NCBI GenBank assembly: GCA_015499995.1 | Contig: JADNRV010000159.1 | Span: forward strand, 55,836 to 119,835 | Source: Flammula alnicola | Taxonomy: Eukaryota > Basidiomycota > Agaricomycetes > Agaricales > Strophariaceae | Reading direction: 5' to 3' | Length of the DNA stretch: 64,000 nt | Program-made: the position numbers and the translations under genes | The notes under the pieces: model-generated | What the model saw: only the letters and a program-made list of their open reading frames with translations | What the model was told of the DNA's origin: nothing | Databases searched by the model: none | Shown here: piece after piece, positions 34,997-45,825 of the stretch | How the letters are laid out: every line of letters begins with the position of its first letter | How positions within the stretch are numbered: position 1 is the first letter of the stretch

Positions 34997-35791
34997 ACCT
35001 GTGACAGAAACACAACCCTTGGTCGTGATATGCTTTTTAACCCCGCACCTAAGCCGTGTGCCAGAGTGAACGGAATTGCAAGTCATCCATGTGAACTCTC
35101 CTTGACCACTGGCGAGTCGTACAATTTCTGTCATGACATCAAAGTCGGCCGCGACAAGACTTTTGAATTCCCAGAGAACGAAACTGTCCAACATGTGTTT
35201 TTTGAGGAGTTGGATGTCCTCTTTCTGTTCTTGGGGTAAAGCCGGGAGGTTCTTAGAGGCTATCGTCAAAAAGGCATCACACAACCCGTGAACACCAGCC
35301 ATATAGGTCTCGTGCCATTCAAAGACATCGTCCCATTTTTTTAGCCTGAAAGCAAGCGTCGATGCAATTGGAAGGCAGGCGAATGCACTTCTCCTCCGGT
35401 AATCTTTCGTGATGGATTCTTCGGACAAGACATCAACGACTTTGCGGGATTTCCCCCATAAATCGTAAGCCACCGGTGGGTCTTGGAAGATTTTCGTGTT
35501 TTCGCTGCCAAGGATCTGCAGGTGCTGGTCACACAGGGTTGATAATACCTCCAGGAAATTATCAGACAAGACGACTTTCTTCAGTCGTAGGCCTTCATCC
35601 AAGTGCAAGTCATAGAATCCCGGCCGTCTGGTACTTTTGGAGCTGGTGTGCCGTAAGTCGACAACGTATTCAGTCGGCTTGGCCTCAAAAATTCGGCGAA
35701 GATGCTGAGCCTTCTGCAACAGTGATGAGAGGTCTGAGGAAGGTTTAGGTGGGGTACAGGAAGACTCCGAGCCGCAGTCGCCTTGAGCCAT

Positions 35792-37610
35792 TAGCGTCTA
35801 GCCGCGTGCGGCGTAGGGTATATATGAAATGGAGACTCGAGAGTAGAATGGGTGAGGAACTACCGAGCTTGATAGGTGTTTGACTTGTCATATATAGCCC
35901 TAAGAGCGCACTTAAGCGCCCACTTTACGTGTCTTCGCTTTAGCAGAGAACAATAACATACATCAAAACGTCATTTCAGTTCGTAAAATTACTCCTTATG
36001 CTATGTGCAGTGCTATGCCTGATATTGTTTTTCGGCATCTTAAGTTTCTAGGTTGGAGTTCCTTGTCGTCCTGTTACGCAACTATCATATCAGCTTGGAG
36101 TACGGCAGTTGTTTAAACTGGGAGATGCATCATTGTGGGCTGCACTGCACAAGGCATGCCCACAGGGTCAGCATAACAACGCTTAGTGATCCTGGCAGGT
36201 GTCAGCATTGAGATAAATCTACTTATACACCGGCATTTCGCACGCACCTGCAATAGAGCTGGAGCCGAACATGTCACCGGCTGATCCTGGCACAACGGCC
36301 ACAGGGTTGCCGTTACATGGTGGCCAGGTCGGATGCGCCCTAATGACAGCCTGACACCAGCTCGGCTGGCAGTCAGCTTTTTGGCCAACCTGGAGTCCAG
36401 CTGCGGCAAGTTCTGAGGGACAGCATCTAGGATATTAGGATATTCTCTTTTCCCTTCATTTTCCTTCCTTCTGGCTGGTCATATAAGTAGTTGATAAAAC
36501 AATGATATTGCAAGCCTAACTATTACATGAGGTACCTTAAGCAGTATATAACCAATCTAAGAAGGAAGGGAGGAAGCAAAAAAAAGATGGAGGGAAGGGA
36601 GGTGACCGGTAAAACTGAACTGATACCTAGTACCTACCTGGTTCTACATCCTGCTTCATTCTTTCCATCCCAAATCCCTTCCATTTATCGCCGTTGAATG
36701 AATAAGACCTATAAAAGAATAAAAATGTCAGTACACGAGCCCAGAGTCCCTGGAGCCAGTCATCCAAGACCCGAGAGCAAGAAAAGCCAGGATCGAGCCC
36801 GAGCCTCCAGAGGGAATCTAGCCACCAAAGAGATACATCCAGCAGAAGAGAGGTAGCTGCACAGTACATGAGTAGAAGAACTAAATCAAAAAGAAGAAGG
36901 AGAGGGGCGCGGCATGAAGACGAGAGGGGATTATTGGGGGAGGAACGAAAGAAGTTGGTTTGAATCGGTTGGTGTTGACGCGGAGCGGAGTTAGCTGAGT
37001 TTAAACGACTTAACGAGAATTGAAAAGACGTCACGCACGGACCCATCAACGGCGGCGACGTCCTGACACACATTTGTGTTTAAATAATGATGCTAATTCT
37101 TCTATAAGATGTAACAAACATTTTCTATTTCCTTCTGATGAAAAAATACGCAAATAACAAAATTTGCGCTATTGGTACTGTCCAGCTCGCCCACGGCATG
37201 GGCGCCACATTTCAGCAGCTGTGGGCAAGCTGGAGCGGCAAAGCTGTGCCGGCCCTGGCGTTGTCACCTGTCCTTGATGGGAACAGCCGAGGCCGCCTTC
37301 AGGAATTTTGGGTTCCTGCCATCAATGTTTTTGCCAAATAGCGGTGTACATAGCTACCATTGTGGTTGGAAACATGTTGTGTAAGCACTGCCATCTATGG
37401 TTTTATTGTTCTTTTTTTTTTGCGCATGTCGTCATTAACGTTGAATCGAACCTATTCGACTGAGGAAAGATTGGACGTTGTAAAATCGTCACGCTCCTAG
37501 AATCAAGATTCAACGTTCAACTCTCATCTGGATAACATTGGAAGTTCATTCTAGTATGCGCGTCAGATGTTTTATTATACTTGTACAAGCCGTGGCGCCT
37601 CACATACGCT
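35792..37610. other. intergenic, no gene supported
   Basis: Contains a minus-strand coding-like stretch (about 36409-36230, RLAKKLTASRAGVRLSLG) and a longer minus frame (36627-37073), neither with a recognisable domain or clear start and splice context. Could hold fragments of old genes. Confidence 0.35.
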
Positions 37611-37767
37611 TTAGCACATAGTAAGGTCATAGAGGATCAAAGCTGGGGGATGTCCAATCACGGCTTCTGCTAGTCTCGTGCCAGCCTCTCTTAACGATCC
37701 ATTTTGGGATATCTCGTCAAGAGAGTCTGGGACACAACCAACTAGATAACCGGGACCTTCTCTTACA
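37611..37767 (-). pseudogene. C-terminal gene fragment, left arm of inverted repeat
   Basis: Minus strand reads VREGPGYLVGCVPDSLDEIS, then LREAGTRLAEAVIGHP and LILYDLTMC, stopping at TAA 37611-37613. No start and no upstream body on this strand. The same passage occurs on the plus strand at 38114-38218. Family unknown to me. Confidence 0.5.
37661..37767 (+). repeat. inverted repeat, left arm
   Basis: Reverse complement matches 38114-38218 over about 105 bases, including a central 31-base block (GTTGGTTGTGTCCCAGACTC and 11 further bases) that is identical in both arms. Spacer is about 346 bases. Confidence 0.8.
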
Positions 37768-38079
37768 ACTTTCGACGGTTTATTGCCCACCCCATCTTGT
37801 TTTTAAATTATTTTTTTTGCTGATAATTTAGACGATGGTCGTGAAAGGCTACCTTGCCCTTTACAAATTTAAATCCATTGCACATTCATTCATAAATGCC
37901 CTCAATCTGAAGACGCTTTTTGGCAGTGGCTGTGCCCTCAGCCTTTACCCGAATATCTCTCGATATCTTTTGCACCTCCCCAAGCCTTCAGCAAACCTAT
38001 TTGAGTATCTAGGATCATTTAAGAGCTCTCACAGAGAATGCTATGAATTTTCAGTGATGAAATTCGGTCAATTTCCCAT

Positions 38080-38220
38080 GAAAAACGGTGGAAGAGCTAC
38101 TACCAGCTAAATTTGTAAGCGAATGTCCCGGTTATGTAGTTGGTTGTGTCCCAGACTCTCTTGATGGACCCGCCTAATTGGGACAGTTAAGAGAGCTGGT
38201 CCGAGACTAGGCTTCTGCAA
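38080..38220 (+). pseudogene. decayed gene fragment, right arm of inverted repeat
   Basis: Plus frame reads KTVEELLPAKFVSECPGYVV, then GCVPDSLDGPA, then a TAG/TAA-type stop and a second stop further on, where the left arm is open. The same protein is thus encoded by both arms, and only the right arm is broken. It suggests inverted duplication of a gene end followed by decay of this copy. Confidence 0.5.
38114..38218 (-). repeat. inverted repeat, right arm
   Basis: Partner of 37661-37767; see that entry. A full hairpin of this size is a possible source of small RNA if transcribed. Confidence 0.8.
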
Positions 38221-38511
38221 AGGCATCCTACTTATGCATTTGGAACGTTTGAGCTTGGACCGGGGTCAGAGACAATAAAGAAAGCCGAGAAAAAATGTCA
38301 TTGCTGAGCATAACTATTTGATAAGTAGATAGTCCAAGCGACGTTGTTGTGGAGCATCCGGCGAGGTCACTGGCAGAAAGAGTCAACGAATCCAAGACAA
38401 AAGGCCCTATGTAATATCAAATATACTAATTTAATTACAATAAGCTTTTCCTTTGCAGGTGGGTTCTATGAACAGTAAGTAGAGGGACAAACAACTAAGA
38501 TCACTCATTTA

Positions 38512-40733
38512 CTAAGAATAGTACCTCTCCGTGTCGCCTTTTCCATCAACAATGTGCTGCATGCAATTGAGCTCACGTTCCAAGGCTTCCGATGGGAATA
38601 CTGTCAACTCCGCTCGGTCAAAATCGATGATAAAAGCTTCCTCTTTTGGGTTCACCAAAATGTTGTCGGAACGAATATCATGGTGGCGAACACCAGCTTG
38701 GTGAATGACTTTCATCGCCCGCATTAATGCATCACTAAAAGAATGTTATTCTCGGGTAATTGGAAAAAATAGACAGAAAAAAACTTACCGTTCTTTATCT
38801 GAAATCGTAGTAATGAGAGTCGACTGTCCGGTTCTTGCAAGCTCACGAAGTCTGAGGGTCGTACTGCCATCGTCCATAATGAGTGCAAGTGTACCCGAAT
38901 CGGTGTCCTCGAAGAGGCCATAAACAGGAAGAATTCCTTCAACGCCGCTGGCCCGTGCTAGATGTCGATAGATCGAATATTCATGCCGTAGGCTGTCTTG
39001 CTTTTCCTGGTCTGAGAATACAAGTTTGACGATCAATGGATAGTTTAGTATAGAGCCAGACTCCGTTCGTATCTCCGCTGATGCGCGGTGGACAACACCC
39101 ACCGCACCCCATCCCATAGGCTCGGAAAGATGGAGAGAGAAATATTGGCGGGAAGAATAGCTAGCCCTTCTGTCAGGTTCTTCGAATGTGTCTCGATGAA
39201 AACCGGGAGCACATGAAGGACCAAGGCGGATAAATGACGAAGGAACGGGCGACTGATAGCTCCTGTAACTTAGGCGTACCAAAGCCAAGTCCCGCGAGCT
39301 TAATGCAGAGCGAATCTGATAAAATGAATGGAGTTGGCTACATTTAGTGAGAACCTCGGGAATATGACTTACCATGCGAGTTTGGGAGTCGATGTCGTCT
39401 TCCGATTTTGTTTCAAGCTTTTGGCGTTTGGGATTTTTGGTGCCGTCTTTAGAAATATTTTTGGATGGACGTTTCTTGTTAGATGCGACCGGGTTTTCGA
39501 GAACAGATGGACTGATCAAATGTTTAGATCTTAGTTTCTGCCGATCGAGGGCATCCTGGATAATGGCGGTTTGGAGACCGACATGCAATTTGCCATAAGC
39601 AGGATTTCGGAAAGTGATACTGTTAATAAGCCCTGAAAGAAAGAGCGTCTGAGATGCCCGATGGCGAACACCAATTCGCTCATATTTTCCGCAGTTGAAG
39701 ATGATGAAGGTCGCATCGTTAACAACAGCTCGGATCCAAGCCTATGATCAATTGCGTTTAGCTACATTGCGATAAATATAGTTGGGTGACTGACGTGTTG
39801 AAGAAAATGAGCAAAAGATACACGGTAAGGCCTTTGATTCTTGCTCAACCGCCAACGAGTGGAAGGCACGATCCCCTTCGATTTTCCGATCGCATCTGAA
39901 CCCCTCGACATATCTACGCCGCTCTCGCGTGTCCGTGGTTTGAGCTTCGGGGCAGCTTGTTGGAGCGCTCGTTTTCCCAAGAGCTTGCTGAGAAAACGAC
40001 TCTTGGCGTCCGCAGGATACGGCAAAGGGGCAATACTCGTCGTATGTCCCGTCGTGCAAGAGGTTTCCCACTTGAAGTGCGGGGTGCTCTGCATAGTCTT
40101 TAGCAGCTTCTCCGCTGACATAGTCATGGCATAGCACTCCCAAGTTGCAAGCTGCGGCGAGTGAGCCGCAAGTTCCTTTAAGCTCGAGGCCGCAGATTCA
40201 CTAATATTGTCCGCCAGGCTAGGCCAAAGGTCGAGCTCCTGGGGGTTTCGATAGTTGTATGCGACACGGAGGAATGCTTCAGACAGAAAACTTGGCTTAC
40301 GACCACTCGTGACCACGAAGTCGAAGGCAGTGTCCCATTCTACAAGACCCGGGTGGAAGTAAAACATCGAGGGAAATTTATGACAGCACCCAATATTATC
40401 GTTGTAGAATTTACCGACATCGCTGGAGTTGCGGAAGCTTGGAGAGGTGTGGGCACCAGGGACCTCGTATAATTCTGAATTAAAAGTGCCACCGGTAGCA
40501 CAAAAAGCACGGAACTCCTCTTCGCAAACTTCAGAGAATAGTTGAGTCATTGACGGGACGACTTCAACATGCTTGAGAACTAGGGCCGGATCTAGATGCC
40601 TGTCGTAAAACGAGATCGGATACTCGGGGTCCAAATATTCTAGGTATTCGCTTGATTGTTCAATTCCTGGAGGTACATTGAAAGTAAAAGTCTCCTCCAG
40701 TTGGGCATGAAAGGGGTCGTCTGCGGAAACCAT
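38512..40733 (-). CDS. FunK1-like fungal protein kinase
   Basis: ATG 40733 (MVSADDPFHAQLEETFTFNV). A long N-terminal region typical of fungal-type kinases is followed by a kinase fold: glycine loop GWGAVGVVHRA (about 39115), lysine in YPLIVKLVF, helix-C Glu in LRHEYSIYRHLARA, hinge LALIMDDGSTTLR, catalytic loop HHDIRSDNILV (about 38680) and metal site IIDFDRAE. All catalytic residues (K, E, D, N, D) are present. About four introns split the frame; stop is at 38512-38514. A basic, Lys-rich linker (KKRPSKNISKDGTKNPKRQK) precedes the kinase part. Substrates of this expanded basidiomycete family are unknown. The relative at 25853-35791 has lost catalytic residues and holds a LINE. Confidence 0.8.
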
Positions 40734-42283
40734 TTGTTGGTGGTGTGCAAGGAAAGTTCGTGGTTTGGTGAATTTCGAATGGGTGGTTGGAATGGTATAT
40801 GATGGGAATTGAATATTGAGCCACAGTCCTGTTTCTCGAGTTCATAAGGAATCATATGTGTTGTTGAGCTCAACAATAACAAGTTGAACAATTGATTTCG
40901 TGGTGGTCGTCGTCACCGAAACCAAATATCAAACGACACGTGATAATCCAGCCGCGCCTCCGATTATCGAAATTCTAATCGGAATGGTTGTCTACAAGTT
41001 ACGTTCGCGGCAGAAGTACTAACTTACAATTGAGAACAGCGCTCGAGGAAGAGGGGGTATAAGTTAGCAATATAGATGGCGTGAATTCTTGGAGGTTAGA
41101 GTCTGGAGTTTGGAAATCCCATGTGTCCAAGGGGAGGAATTTGACAAGAGGGACGAAAGGAATTCCGAGCGGTCGTCGAGTATGTGGGTGGTGGCGGGGA
41201 AGCCGTAGATTTCGCACATGTACAAGAATGGAGCGGATCCTACCAACCACGGAAAAAGCGGCAAGGAAGGAATGAAGCATTGAAAAGCCAAAAAAAGCGC
41301 GCGCGAATGTAACCCTTTATAAAAACAAATTTCAATTGATCCATTGTATCGTATACGTATCGCAGTGTAAGAGTAACAGCAGCAGCAGCAGGAGGAGGGA
41401 ATAATCATCGGGGATGTACAAAAATCTCGAAGCCAGACCAGGAGAAGAAATTCAAATTTTTCTCACAAAGAAACAGAAACACGGAAAGGAAAGAAAAAGA
41501 AAAAGAAAATTTATAATAAACAAGTGGAAGAAGAATGAAGAACATAAACATAAGTGGTAAAAAGCATGGAAAGCAGGATGGAGATGGAGATGACTCGAGA
41601 GAGAAAGAGAAAGAAAAAGAAAAAGGTCAAGGAGTGTGTAGACGAGCTTCGGGGCGTTGTGTCCTTGTTGTGTATTATACGTATGGTGTACCAAGAAGAA
41701 ATCAACAAAAGGATGTGAACAAGAAGGCACAACGAAGAAAACTCGAGTTGGAATGACGACGATGATGAGAAAGAAAAAAAAATAGAACGGACCGGGCGAA
41801 GTTCGCGTTCGGATGGACAAACGTACGACGGGATGAGGGATGGTCTTGCATGCGCGGGTGGTAGCTTTTAGGGTGCGTTCGATTCTCTGCCTTCAAGTTC
41901 GCCTTCTTCCTTCCTCCTTCCTCCCCTTGCGCATGCTTCGACCGCGACGGAAGATGCGAATCCCGCTCTAGTCCAACCCCCGCCTGTACCCGCATCCGCA
42001 TCCGCGCCCGCGCATGCATCCCCCCTGCGTGCCGCCTTGCTACACCCGCACCCGCGCCTTGCCGCGAAACATGCAGCGCAGACCATCCACCATCCGCCGT
42101 CTTGCCTATCCAATCCAATCCTCCGCCTACCCACGGAGGTACGCGCGCGCACTATACCCACCCATCCTCGAACGCGAAATCCCAGGACGTAACCACCCAC
42201 CCACCCAGACCCCATCAACCGTCGAGCCTCCCAATCACCCCCACCATGCCGTCCTGCACGCACGCAACGTACCAAGCCACCGC

Positions 42284-42316
42284 CCAACGTCGTCCAACGT
42301 CCAACGTCCAACGTCC
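42284..42316. repeat. tandem repeat, CCAACGT unit
   Basis: Four to five imperfect copies of a 6-7 base unit (CCAACGT/CGTCCAA). Confidence 0.8.
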
Positions 42317-42876
42317 AGTTCCTTTGTTTCTTCGTTTTCCCAAACCACAGGATCAGGAAAAATCCAAAGGAAAATCCAAAGGAAAAAGGAAGACAGAAGG
42401 GTCTGATGGGCCTCGTGTCTGCGTGTCGTCCGAGATTAAATAGTGTGACCACTGACAGGACAGCAGAAACCAGACAGAGACAGACGGGTGACGTAAACAT
42501 CAAGCCTCGGCCGCGAAACGGGTATATGCGAGAAGCGTGTTCGCGTGTGCTGTCATTGTCCAGGAGAACCACGGGGATACGAGGACCCGGATGGGGGATA
42601 GCGCCTCCTCGGTGGGCAGCAGTGCCAGTGAGAAGTTGGACACACTTCTGACTCAGACTGAAGTCCTGAGAATGAGGATGCGCCTCGAGCGAGGACCTGG
42701 GCGAGGACGAAAGCTTATACCCTACGTAGCGGAGAACTTGCGGTGGAGTACCGGACGCGGGGAATGCGTGGACGGTGGAGCGAGTGTAAGAAGGAGGAAG
42801 GAAGGGAAGAAGGAAGGGGTGTAACGTAACGGCACGAGACGCCAATACCACGGGTGATAGGATTTTCTCCGCCCAT

Positions 42877-42898
42877 CCGTCCGTCCGTCCGTCCGTCC
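42877..42898. repeat. (CCGT)n microsatellite
   Basis: More than five perfect copies of CCGT in a row. Confidence 0.9.
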
Positions 42899-43371
42899 AA
42901 ACGTTCATGCGTGACACACGAAGCTGAACTCGGGACAATGGACAACGTCAATTACCCAAGTAATACTGATAGCCAATAGCCAATAGCCATTGGTCGGAGG
43001 TGCTGCTGTCCACGGCATGCACGAGGATGAATCGAGTCGAGGTGATAGGGCAGGACAGAGATAGACCAAGACATCGAAAATTCGAATACGCGGTGGACGG
43101 GGTCCGTCCTGCGCGAGGTCTAGGCTTCCTTGAGCCTCAACCTCAGCCTTTGCGCCACGCGAGGTTGGCTGGCTGCTGGACGGACGGACGAATGGGTGGC
43201 CAGCGGGGCTTGGGCTTGGGCCCGCGGACGGACGGTGAATATTTCCCGTGCGGATGCACACACGCACACCTAAGCACGCACGCGCGCGACGGATAAGACA
43301 TAAGATGGGATGCGGCCGCGGCGCAAATGCATATGTATGCGTGTGCGTGCGTGCGCATCGTCCAGTCCCAC

Positions 43372-43399
43372 CCAAATCCAAATCCAAATCCAAATCCAA
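43372..43399. repeat. (CAAATC)n microsatellite
   Basis: Four to five copies of CAAATC, perfect. Confidence 0.9.
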
Positions 43400-43831
43400 C
43401 CCAATCCCACCGAGCCTACGCCGCACCAAGATTTGACCCTCCGCGCCCCACCGCACTCGTCGGAACGCAAAACAACAAAGAACAATGATCCATCACCCTT
43501 CCCGTCCTTCCCCGTCCTTCCATCGATACCCTCGACACACTCACTCGCGGTGGCGCCCCGATATTCGCCCACGTAGGGTGCGAATCGGATATCGTGCATC
43601 CGGACCGGTTGCCGGTACGGGACCTGGACCTGGGCGCGTGAGGTTGCATGCATCACGGATGGACATTGCCATTGGATGATGGGGATTTCAATGGTTGAAA
43701 GCCTTGGCGACAGACATCACATGGAGGTGGGATAATGATAATGGCCCTGGGCGGGTGGGTACGCGTGGATGATTCTGAATGGCAATTGGGCGGGGGGGGG
43801 AGGGGGGCAGGATGAGGGAAGTGGGAGAGAG

Positions 43832-43854
43832 GGTGTGGTGTGGTGTGGTGTGGT
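43832..43854. repeat. (GGTGT)n microsatellite
   Basis: Four to five copies of the pentamer GGTGT. Confidence 0.9.
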
Positions 43855-44451
43855 GATGGTAGCGACGGTGGGTGGATGTATGCAGCAGCGGGATTGTAGC
43901 AAGAGAGACAGATTCTTTGTTAAAAAAATAAAAAAAGAAGAGAGATTAATACGCTGATCCATAAACGTAATATAAGCCATGATAAGTGGGAAAGTGTCAA
44001 CAATTGTCGATTCGAATAAAGGGTACACAAGGCAAAAAAAGAGACTCACAGGAAGGAGGAAGGTAAACGAACTTGAACGCGGGGTTACAGAGAGGGAAGA
44101 ATTTGAATTTGTGAGGGCGGGTGAAAGAAAAAGAACTAGGTATAAAAAGTCACGGGGGGATATAATGAAGTGTTCTGTAGCTAAGTACGGCAAGGAGGTG
44201 GAAGTGGGGGGGAGGCGACGAAGAGGAGAGGGCGGGCACAGCAAAAACCATTAAGAATTTGAAGGGGGTGTGCGACGACGACATCTAATGGAATAAGTGA
44301 TGTTGCATGGGGTAAAAAAGACAAGTGCAAATGCAAAGGAAGACGATGGGATGTGGTATGAATGGCAGCCAAATGCGACGAAACAACAAAGGACGAAAGA
44401 CGCGAAAAGAAAGAAAGGAAGAAAGAAAAAGACGACGACGCGAGCAAGAGA

Positions 44452-45825
44452 TCACGGATCCGTGTCGGGGTGGTGCGTCTCGACCTTGACGCCCCGCGAC
44501 GAGCTGACGCTGCGAATGTCCCTCCCCTCTTCGGCCAATTGCCGACTCAGCACGACGTTGCCGCCCTCCGCACTCATGCCCTCGTCGTCCGGGGGCCCGT
44601 CGGGGCTGTCGCCCTCCTCGACGGGGCGATCCGCAAAGTCGGGCTTGCGCAGCATCTTGCGGAAGGCGTCGGCCATGATCGCAGCGTCCGCGCCAGAGAA
44701 CGGCCCTCCGCTATCGCTGGTCGTCGACGCGCCGTCGTGTGTCGTCCCACTCGCTGCGGCACCCCCAGCAGCAGCACCGACAGCAGCAGCGCCTAGCAGA
44801 GTGGAGGGCGGGGGCAGGAGGGGCGAGCCGGCCGAGTCGTAGCGCTGGGACATGTCCTGCTGTTCTTGGTTGAGGATCATGGGGGAGGCGGAGCCCATGG
44901 AGGTGCGGGAGGAGGTCTGCTCGCGGCGGCGGCGGATGCGGCGGAGGATGAGGAAGGCGAGGATGCAGGTGGCGGCGATGGCGAGGAAGCCGAGGACGAC
45001 GATGACGGCGATGGCCCAGCGGGGGAAGGCGCTGGCGGAGGAGGCGTGCTGGACGTTGCCCGGATTTGATGTGGATGTGGGTGTGCCGGGGGTGTGGGCG
45101 TGGGAGAAGGCAGAGGCGGCGGAGAGGGAGGAGAGGGAGGCGACGATGGCGGCGGAGGAGGAGGCGGCTGCGAGGGCGGCGGAGGATGAGGCGGCGGCGA
45201 CAGAGTCGAGGACGGTGGTTTGGACGGCGGTGAATATGGGCTGAGGCACTTGGTTCCCGTCGAGGGTCTTGTCGCTGCGAATGATGACCCAGTAGAAGGG
45301 GAAGGGGGTTTGTGTGCCGTTGAAGTTGAAACCCTGGGTGCCGAACCAGCGATCGTCTACTTGTTGGGTGATATGACCCGCTTGGTCGGAGGGGTTTGTT
45401 TGGTTTGCGAGGTGGAGAATCTGCTGCTGAGAGTCTGCGCGGAAGAGAAAGATGTCGACCAAGTTCGTTTGAGTGAGCTCTGGCCGGCGCGAGTTCCCTG
45501 CAAAGAGTTAGCTAACACGCAAGGGGGGGAAGACAGGGGAGAACACGGACAAACGAAGGAGGCCCACTCGTGTTGAGGGATGGTGGTGCTGGAGGTTGGA
45601 AAACAGGAAAAGACATTGTTGCCAGAGTTGATCTCACAGTCGGTTTCCGCCTGGGTCACCTCGCTCTGGTCTGCAATGATCTGTCTACGACGGTGTTTTC
45701 GACGAGAAACGACGGGCGGAGGGGTGGGCTCTGGCCAGGGACTGGGGGACATGTCGAGTACTACCCCGTGGATGTGATGACTGCTCCACGATGAAGAGTA
45801 GCAGCAGAAAAGATGAACAGCGCAT
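44452..45825 (-). CDS. single-span surface protein with Ala/Ser-rich stalk
   Basis: ATG 45825 gives a signal peptide (MRCSSFLLLLFIVEQSS). Introns join to DQSEVTQAETDCEINSGNNV, then FSCFPTSSTTIPQHE, then NSRRPELTQTNLVDIFLFRA and DDRWFGTQGFNFNGTQ. This small ectodomain is followed by a long Ala/Ser-rich stalk, one membrane helix (WAIAVIVVLGFLAIAATCIL, about 45020-44960), an RRIRRRR stop-transfer and a disordered acidic tail rich in Ala, Pro and Ser that ends THHPDTDP at 44452. The 'VDIFLFRADSQQQ' block recalls the Kre9/Ser-Thr-rich wall-protein ectodomain. The layout fits a wall sensor or surface receptor; role not established. Splicing of the first exon is my best phase-consistent choice. Confidence 0.72.

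Larger units (their letters stand above)
25853..35791 (-). pseudogene. FunK1-like protein kinase gene split by a LINE
   Basis: The 5' part (35791-34997) encodes MAQGDCGSESSCTPPKPSSD to CVSVTGRKTGP. Reading resumes in the same frame after the LINE with DARQQWWDPPQSRVGQKRR (27422 leftwards), then NDATFAVISSGNFEIIVRRH, GRLILKFAMTKGKQKRLQNE, DALIMDYGGTALSVLL and KAVESLHGLKYLHNGLTSDH, ending LRLAFA before the stop at 25853-25855. Its relative at 38512-40733 aligns throughout. The kinase core is degenerate: the catalytic HxD loop is HNGLTSDHVLF and the DFG position reads ISFADAE, so even the uninterrupted gene would have been a pseudokinase. The LINE inserted in the same orientation inside an exon and must truncate the protein. 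Exons are otherwise open, suggesting a recent hit. Confidence 0.8.
40734..44451. other. long gene-poor stretch with simple repeats
   Basis: No supported gene. From about 41850 the sequence becomes C-rich on the plus strand with many simple repeats, which create long but low-complexity open frames on both strands (for example about 41868-42938, minus). From 43720 the plus strand is purine-rich. Possibly includes long UTRs and the downstream region of the gene at 44452-45825. Confidence 0.45.

Noticed and set aside
36627..37073. 148-codon minus-strand open frame
   Set aside because: No domain or start context; upstream part is Ser/Pro-rich without similarity I recognise.
41868..42938. 356-codon minus-strand open frame
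   Set aside because: Lies in C-rich, repeat-laden sequence that opens long frames on both strands; composition is low-complexity, with no domain.
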